From Pithys albifrons albifrons (Eukaryota; Chordata; Aves; Passeriformes; Thamnophilidae): 64,000 nt of DNA. The stretch is taken from contig NC_092497.1 in NCBI RefSeq assembly GCF_047495875.1, positions 4,163,437-4,227,436 on the forward strand, written 5' to 3'. Below, piece after piece: positions 57,469-64,000 of this stretch. Within the stretch, counting starts at the first letter, position 1; the number at the start of each line of letters is the position of its first letter. A program made the translations under genes and the position numbers. The notes beneath the pieces were generated by a model that saw nothing but the letters and a program-made list of their open reading frames with translations, did not search any database and was not told where the DNA came from.

Positions 57469-60400
57469 ATCACACAGAAAGTGAAGCCACAAAATGGTAT
57501 CTGAAGCAGCCTTCAGGAATCTGCAGAGACTTGAGGAGTGGTACCTGGCTTTGGAAAAACCCTCTCATTACCTGGGATAAGCTGGCTGCCACACAAAATC
57601 TGCCTTATTGTCTCATTCTGTCTTGCATGAGAAGCATTAAATCAATTTTCAACAGCTGCTGGACCTGTTAAATTATAGTGAAATTTGGTGTAATGATAAA
57701 TATCACAGAGATTGCTCACATCTTTGATTTTTTTTCTTTTTTTTTATTTTTGAAAGAGGCAAGTCTCTCTGAAGCAAAGCCTTATGCTTTAGTAAGTGCT
57801 CATGGAACTATTAATTCAGCCTATTAAATGCTATAGATTCCATGTCTTCCGAAAAAGAAAGAAACTATGACAGATGGCAATACACGTGTGCATGTTCCTG
57901 AGAGTACACACGCTCTGCCCAGGGCCAGAAGTCAGTTCAGAGGGTTCAAATCCAAGAGATTGTAAATCAGTGCATTGAAATAAAAAATAACAAAACCACT
58001 TTTTTGCCAAGAGATCTAAAACATTCCTAGCTTCTATAGACTGATGAAGGTTTTGTCTTCAGCCATTTGTGCTGGACATATAACACTGAGTGATATAGCC
58101 AAGGGAAGCAGAGACAGTGCAGCTGGGCTGTTGGAGGCACAGGAGTAACTCACAGAGCCTGGTTTGAAGTCTCTGTTCTATCTGTTTCACAAACCAGAGC
58201 TGATATATTTTTAATACAAACTACTACAGGAAACCCTTCCTTCCAGATTGTCTTCTTTTATATGAGTGTCATGCAATCTCATCCAGCTGAGCTATACATA
58301 ATGCAAGGCAGATTTTGTCTCTGTCTCACAATCTTCTTTTAAAACTTTTTTTTTAATATAAATCATCATACATACGGTGTTTACCTGAAGATTACATGAA
58401 AAATCCAGATTGGGCATCCAGTTTAGTTTGAAAATATTTATATGCTGTGCTGATAACCAGCCCTAAAAACACAGGCTGAGCAGTCTTTTCTTTTTTCCCC
58501 TGGAAATGACAGATCTTTTCCTTTCTTTGCCCTGAGGGTCTTGGTTAGCAGAATATGATTTGTGAATATTTCCAGTCCAATTCAGGAAGAAGCAACCTGC
58601 TCCTCCAAGCTGCCTGGTTTATTTGATATTACAAAGGATATAATCTTAACCTCAAAAGGAAAAATATTATCATGCTTAGTCATCCATGCACAGTGCTGAT
58701 TAATTATTTATAAAAAGTCATACCAATTAAAGACAGAGCCCTTCCTCTAACAGCAGCTTGCCAAAACATTTTGGTTGTTTGAATCACTTTTAAATTAATA
58801 TAGCCAGCTTCATCTTAAGTATTAGAGTGACAGCTCTCTAAAAGGACACTCTATGAAAAGGCTACAGGTAGAGGCACCACTAAATACAGTCCAAGGTGCA
58901 GCATCCGATTTTGCTTTGATTATTACCACATTCAGTTATTTCAAAGGAGTAAACATTGGAGTCTTCTTTATATTTCCAAGTGGAGCCAATGCATCATTTC
59001 TAAATGCAGTTTTGGAACTTCTGTTATCTAATGCAATATTAGTTATATGGGGTTTCACTTTTTAGTGAAGAAGGAATAGACAGGAAATATTTCCTGCAAG
59101 GGAAAAATGGCTGTGCTGGGCCAGTACTCCAGCTAGAACAGTACCTTATATTCTAATAGGAATGAATAAAAAACTGTTTCTGCCACTGCTGCTCTTCTTT
59201 TCACCTCCTTGGTTTGCCGAAGCATACCCAAATGCCAGTTGACACTGAGAGGGATCACTTCTGATTTGGATGCTAAAATATGCTTTGATGTCCTTACATG
59301 TTTTGTGTAGGCTCCAAGTCCTTTATGCCTCACAGCAAAATCACAGCCATCCACTATGTAGTATGGAAATGTGTGTCATTTTCTTCTTCATGTTTTCCTA
59401 ACACAGTATCTTCTGGGAACATGACTTTTCCCCCCCTGGTTATTCGTCTTTTCTAATTGAGATTACATTTCAGTTTGGTCTGGATGTGAAGTATTATTAT
59501 GATGATAAGGTGTATTTTTTTTTTGTTTGATTTTGTTTTTTCCCCCTTCCCCTTTCCAGAACCACAGGAGGGAATTGTTTGGTTTCTTCAATTTTCTTTA
59601 ATCTAAAACATTTAGGAATAAGACTTGTAAAATATATTATTTTCCCTTTCTGTTATTTCATGAAAAAGAATCTATAATTTGTAACTAAACTGCTTTTAAG
59701 ATCATAATATTTGACTATAGAAGGCCTATTAGATTGGAATCTTACAATTTTTTTTGGTCTTGGTTACACAATTCCAAACTTTGAATAAATACAATCCATA
59801 TGCACATTTTTGAGCTTCCAATCAGCCTTTGAATATTACAACATGCTGAGAATTAAATATTTCCTTTTTGATACTCAAAGTTATACAAAGAAAAATTTCA
59901 AGTCATTTTCCCACTGAGTAGTTATTTTTAGCATATTTTTAGCATGTCCCTCCACCTGATATATGTAGCCATACACAGAGGCATTTCCCACTGAAGTCAC
60001 TCTGTACATGATCAAGACGTTCTGAAAGCTTAGCACTTTCTCTAATTGCTCAAATACAGGACTTGTTTCCCAATTTTAACAGCTTATTTAGGAAAAACAA
60101 TGGCCCAAAAATCTTGTGTCTGCCTCAGATTAGAGACCCATAACATCTTTATTTGCACCACTCCCTTTCTCATGATGAAATTCTGCTACTGCTGCCAGCC
60201 TGACAGCTCTGCAAACTCCATCTAACTTCATTGTGCAAAGTCTGTAGCTCTCAGCAGGCAACTAGGCATTATCAGCTCTGTCTTTTCCATGTGCTACTCT
60301 GGGAGAAAACTGATTATCATAAATGTAGTTTTTGTTAGAGGTTTTTTGACTTTTAATTTTTCTTAATGCCTCACCACCTATAAAAGTTAACTCTGTTCCC

Positions 60401-60516
60401 ACTAATACACATTGGAAGTTGTAGTCCTAATAGTAAATGTATAATAATTGTAAATTCTTCCTTTCTTTTTCTTACTGTTGGATTGAAAGAGGCAAGAGTC
60501 TTGTGGAAAGAAATCA
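57469..60516. other. No gene seen
   Basis: About 3 kb of AT-rich sequence with T-rich runs (57728-57751, 58347-58355, 59515-59545). No repeat family or exon is recognised. Confidence 0.45.
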
Positions 60517-60690
60517 CCATAGAATAGTAAAATGGTTTGGGTTGGAAGTAACCTTAAAGTTCAGATAGTTCCACACTCCTTCCATGGGCAGAGACACCTC
60601 CCACTAGACCAGGTTGCTCCAAGTCCCAGACAACCTGTCCTGGAACAGTTCCAGCTTCTCTGGGCAATACATTCCACAGATAAAGGGTTA
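60517..60690 (-). mobile_element. CR1 LINE 3' end fragment (antisense)
   Basis: The plus strand reads atagaatagtaaaatggttt, gggttggaagtaaccttaaa, ccatgggcagagacacctcc, cactagaccaggttgctcca and ttctctgggcaatacattcc. A short internal deletion removes the usual 'cagggatgggg' block. 5'-truncated minus-strand copy. Confidence 0.93.
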
Positions 60691-63600
60691 TGTACTTTGT
60701 AGGTGGAGTGTAAGTATGCAAGAATATTGAATCTGTATTATATGTATATTCATTGAACGATAGAGCTCAGAGACTGCTTGAATTGGTGGATACCTTATAA
60801 TTGCCTGGCTGCAGTTTCCTGTGGGTGAGTTACAGCTGCTCCTTGGAAAATCTCTTATATAACAAAAGATGAAAATGGACTTAGTCATGAGATTTACTGG
60901 GCCTGGAAACAACTACTGGTGTACATCAATATTATAATGAGCAAAGGGGGCAAGAGAAAGAACTTTGGTCATCTTTATACCACATGCAGAAAATACTGGA
61001 GTCTATTTTTTAACTCATTTTGTGTGTAATGAATATTTCAGTTGTTTTCTACACAGAGAATTGCACCCACAAATGCCTGTTTAATGACCTGCAGCTAATG
61101 AATATCTAAGCAATGAAGATGTCATCTCTGATCCTTCCAAGCTTACATACCATAAATGTTTTTCAATCCTATATCACTTATCTGGAGGAAAATGTTAGTG
61201 ATTTCTCTGGGCCCAAGTAGGAAGCAGTGATAAGCCCTACTCTCAAGGGTATGCTTTCTTTATTATCTCTTTTACTGCACTTTTGTACAATACACTGCCA
61301 CGGACACTGAGAGTGTCCTCAGGGGGACAGCATAAAATACTAGGCCATCCAACAGAGACTGTTCTACTCCCATTTCATTTGAACAGGGACAAATGTTAAG
61401 ACCACGTACAGTGGGAAGCTTTGGGAACAGTAATTTCACAGAGCTTAAGAAAGCAAACATTTGGGAATTCTGTGGGAACAGCATAAAATACCTATCTGGG
61501 AGGTGAGCACCTCATGCTCTTTAATGTATTTATCTCCACAACACCCCTGAGAAACAAGGAAGTGCTGTTATCCCTGTGTTTGAAGAACTAAAAGCCTAAG
61601 ACTTAGGATAGAAAAGATTTTGTACCATGAGCCAGGGGATATTTTTTTTTTGTTTTGTTTTGAGCAAGCCTCATGTCTCCTTTACCCCCATAAAGGGAAA
61701 AAGAATGAATATAGGCACATATGGACTAATGAGGTGACCCCTTTGACATTATCAGTGCTGTTTGAATAGAGATAGGATGCAACTGCAGACCTGACTAACG
61801 CTGTCACCGCTGGGCCATTTTGGTTCTTCCTTTGGGCTTTGTCATCCCAAAACATAAAAGTTGTCATGATCTCAGGTCACCTTTTGCCTTTGAAGATTTT
61901 CCCCTAGTGACCATGTCTAACTATCAAAGGACAAATTCCAATTTATGAATGTGTTCAAAGTGCTCCCACAGTGGTTATATCCATTCCTGTAAGTGCAGGG
62001 GCACTACTGCCTTCCTTTTTGCTATGACTATGGCCTTGCTCATTATTTTGTAGAGAGTTCAATTTATAGGAAATACAATAAAAATGCTCAGAAGCCAGAA
62101 ACTGTCAAAAATTATTAAAAAAAAAAGTCTGAAAGGATGTTTGATATAGGCTTAAGAGCTGCAGTAGAAAGTGAAGGCAGTGAGGGAAAAGTTATTCAAG
62201 AAATAAAGCTGAAATCTTAACAGACACAGCAAGGTACAATGAAATCAGTAATTACATCTGCCCAAAGGAGATATGAAAATTCAAGTATCAAGCTTTCTTT
62301 GAGAGCCCTTTCAGTAGGAGAATATATCAACAGAGATAGTGAGGCTCTTTGTCTCAGAAATACAATTACCATTAAACAAGTACTGTAACAGTCCGCAAGG
62401 CTGGCAGCATCACTGTTAGAAATAACAAAATAATTTTTTTACCTTCACTCAATGTCAGTATCCAGCAGGATGAAAGGAAGTCTGCTTCCCTCAAAATACT
62501 GTGGAAAAAAACAGCTGTGAACATGACATGGCCATGGACAGGCAGAAAAACGGAGTTTGCACATCATAGAACTTCTCATAGGTAGGACACATGGTGCTCT
62601 GTGCTGGGGAATGATGCGCAGCAGTTTCACTTAAGCCCTACTATAAAGGAACTTCAGGTTTCCTAGATTTTGGAAAGCAATACCTCACAGATAATCTATG
62701 TGTTTAATGTGACACCAAGAACAACAGGCCACTCTTATGAAACCAGGACAGCATCAAGGATTGGAAGTGTACTGATGCTGTGGAACTGAAAGAAAAATAC
62801 AGATATGGACTAATATTTGGATGGATTTTTTTTTCCTTTGCTTTAGCTGTTACGGAGACTAAGGGAAAGCATGAAGGTGAAGGCAAAAACAAGAGGATGT
62901 ATTAAACAGCAGTGGGCTGGTGCTGAGTGTGTTGGGCAAGGATTTTTTTTAGTAGGGCAGATCCTTGTTTTTTAACTACTCTGTTATGCTTGACAAACAT
63001 TACTAGTAACATAGGATACATTCATCCTGAGGCTCTTCATGCTTTGCTCTCTGCTTTGTTTGTGCTCCACTCTGCTTTCTATTAAAACTGGAGGAAAGAG
63101 TGTCCATGCTTCTGGCTACTTCTTTGTAACCTCAGAAGGGGCTTACAAAGGCAATGTTGTGTGATTGTTTGTGTTCTATGGAGTAAACAAGTTGAAAAAA
63201 TGTATAAACTATATTTATGACATGAGCAATTTTTTAGCACACTAAAGAATACCTTGGTTTCCTGCAACTAGTGGGTGGAAAGCTGATTGAGATCAGGCTC
63301 CAACTCTCCCCTTGCCATAGAATTCCTGAATGAACTATAAGCCAGATGCTGCTTTAGATTATCTCTGGGTCCAAAATAACAGTTTAAAAATTAAGCATTT
63401 ATTTTTCAGATGGAATTTTATATATTTCAATAAACTCTTTAAAAACCTCTCTTCCTGATTCAGTTCCACCCCAAACCATTAAAATATTTGTAGCAAAACC
63501 TTTAAAGTATTTGAGAGATGTTTAAAAGTCACAGCTAGCTAAAGAACAAGAAAAACAAAATGGAACATCAGGCCAAAACCAGGAACATCATCATGAACAC

Positions 63601-64000
63601 CTGAGTTTTTTGAAGACTTCTCTTAAAAAACACAGCGGAAGAAGATGTAAAGCTCTGTGTCCAGTGAATTTAGCACAGGCTTCCTAGTGTTCCAGCTAGC
63701 AGCAGCTGCTAACACCCCAACACATTTAAAGATGTGTTTCCTTTTCAGTTGGTTGCATACATTAAAATAGGGTTCTGGAGGAATAAAGTTACTTCCCACA
63801 GGTTCTCATGCTTCTTTGGGAATCGTATTAATTCTCTGTACCTGAAGAATGAACAAAGGCAGGAGACAAAGCTTCTGGCCAGTAAAGGGTTATGTAAAAC
63901 ATCTTTCAAGAAATAGATGTATTGGAGTAAACGTCCTGGCAACATTTCAGCATTTTGAAATATGTGTGGTTCTCTGGCAATTTTAACCTTACTGTCTAGC
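60691..64000. other. No gene seen
   Basis: About 3.3 kb of AT-rich sequence to the end of the window. There are A/T runs near 61640-61665 and 62115-62126. Short frames on both strands lack recognised domains. Confidence 0.45.

Noticed and set aside
1..64000. CRISPR arrays, bacterial operons, ribosome-binding sites
   Set aside because: The repeat content is vertebrate (avian). No regularly spaced repeats or bacterial gene order are present.

Overview
The window looks like about 64 kb of AT-rich intergenic or intronic DNA from a bird. The evidence is the repeat content. There are about a dozen CR1 LINE 3' ends in both orientations, with the bird-type 3' end (a stretch close to ggttggaagggacctt when read antisense, and ATTCTATG-like terminal repeats). 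There are also solo-LTR-like endogenous retrovirus remnants and A/C-rich or purine-rich low-complexity tracts. I found no intact host protein-coding gene, no convincing exon and no functional tRNA or rRNA gene. Every reading frame above about 60 codons is either a retroelement remnant or looks like chance.

The notable content is one RTE-clade LINE family and things that appear to have been mobilised by RTE machinery. (1) 30240-34029, minus strand: a near full-length, decayed RTE LINE with a 5' UTR holding two tandem units, an AP-endonuclease, a reverse transcriptase and a C-terminal zinc finger. It is flanked by an 11-bp target-site duplication (10/11 match). It resembles the AviRTE type known from scattered bird lineages and filarial nematodes. 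(2) 5959-6326, minus strand: a 368-bp composite SINE with a perfect 12-bp target-site duplication. In order it has a tRNA-like head, a 5S-rRNA-like segment, a block homologous to the LINE 5' UTR, and the RTE 3' end. (3) 7080-7124 and 15357-15376: two tiny insertions (45 and 20 bp) that match only the RTE 3' terminus and are bounded by 10-bp and 12-bp direct repeats.

Layout: 1-5.9 kb, two CR1 ends in unique DNA; 5.9-7.2 kb, composite SINE and the 45-bp RTE insertion; 7.8-8.0 kb, a cluster of three hairpins; 10.8-11.1 kb, a minus-strand LTR; 13.8-14.0 kb, a purine tract; 15.3 kb, the 20-bp RTE insertion; 16.1-16.5 kb, a plus-strand LTR; 19.2-25 kb, four CR1 copies including an 840-bp one; 30.2-34.0 kb, the RTE LINE; 35.9-45.4 kb, five CR1 copies including one very old one that keeps an RT motif; 51.7-54.6 kb, two CR1 copies; 56.6-57.5 kb, two plus-strand LTRs, the first with a stub of internal sequence; 60.5 kb, a last CR1. 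Everything else is unique-looking AT-rich sequence in which I see no gene.

There is no operon or pathway to describe. The working relationship in the window is between parasites: the RTE LINE family would supply the enzyme, and the SINE and micro-insertions carry the RTE 3' end that such an enzyme recognises.
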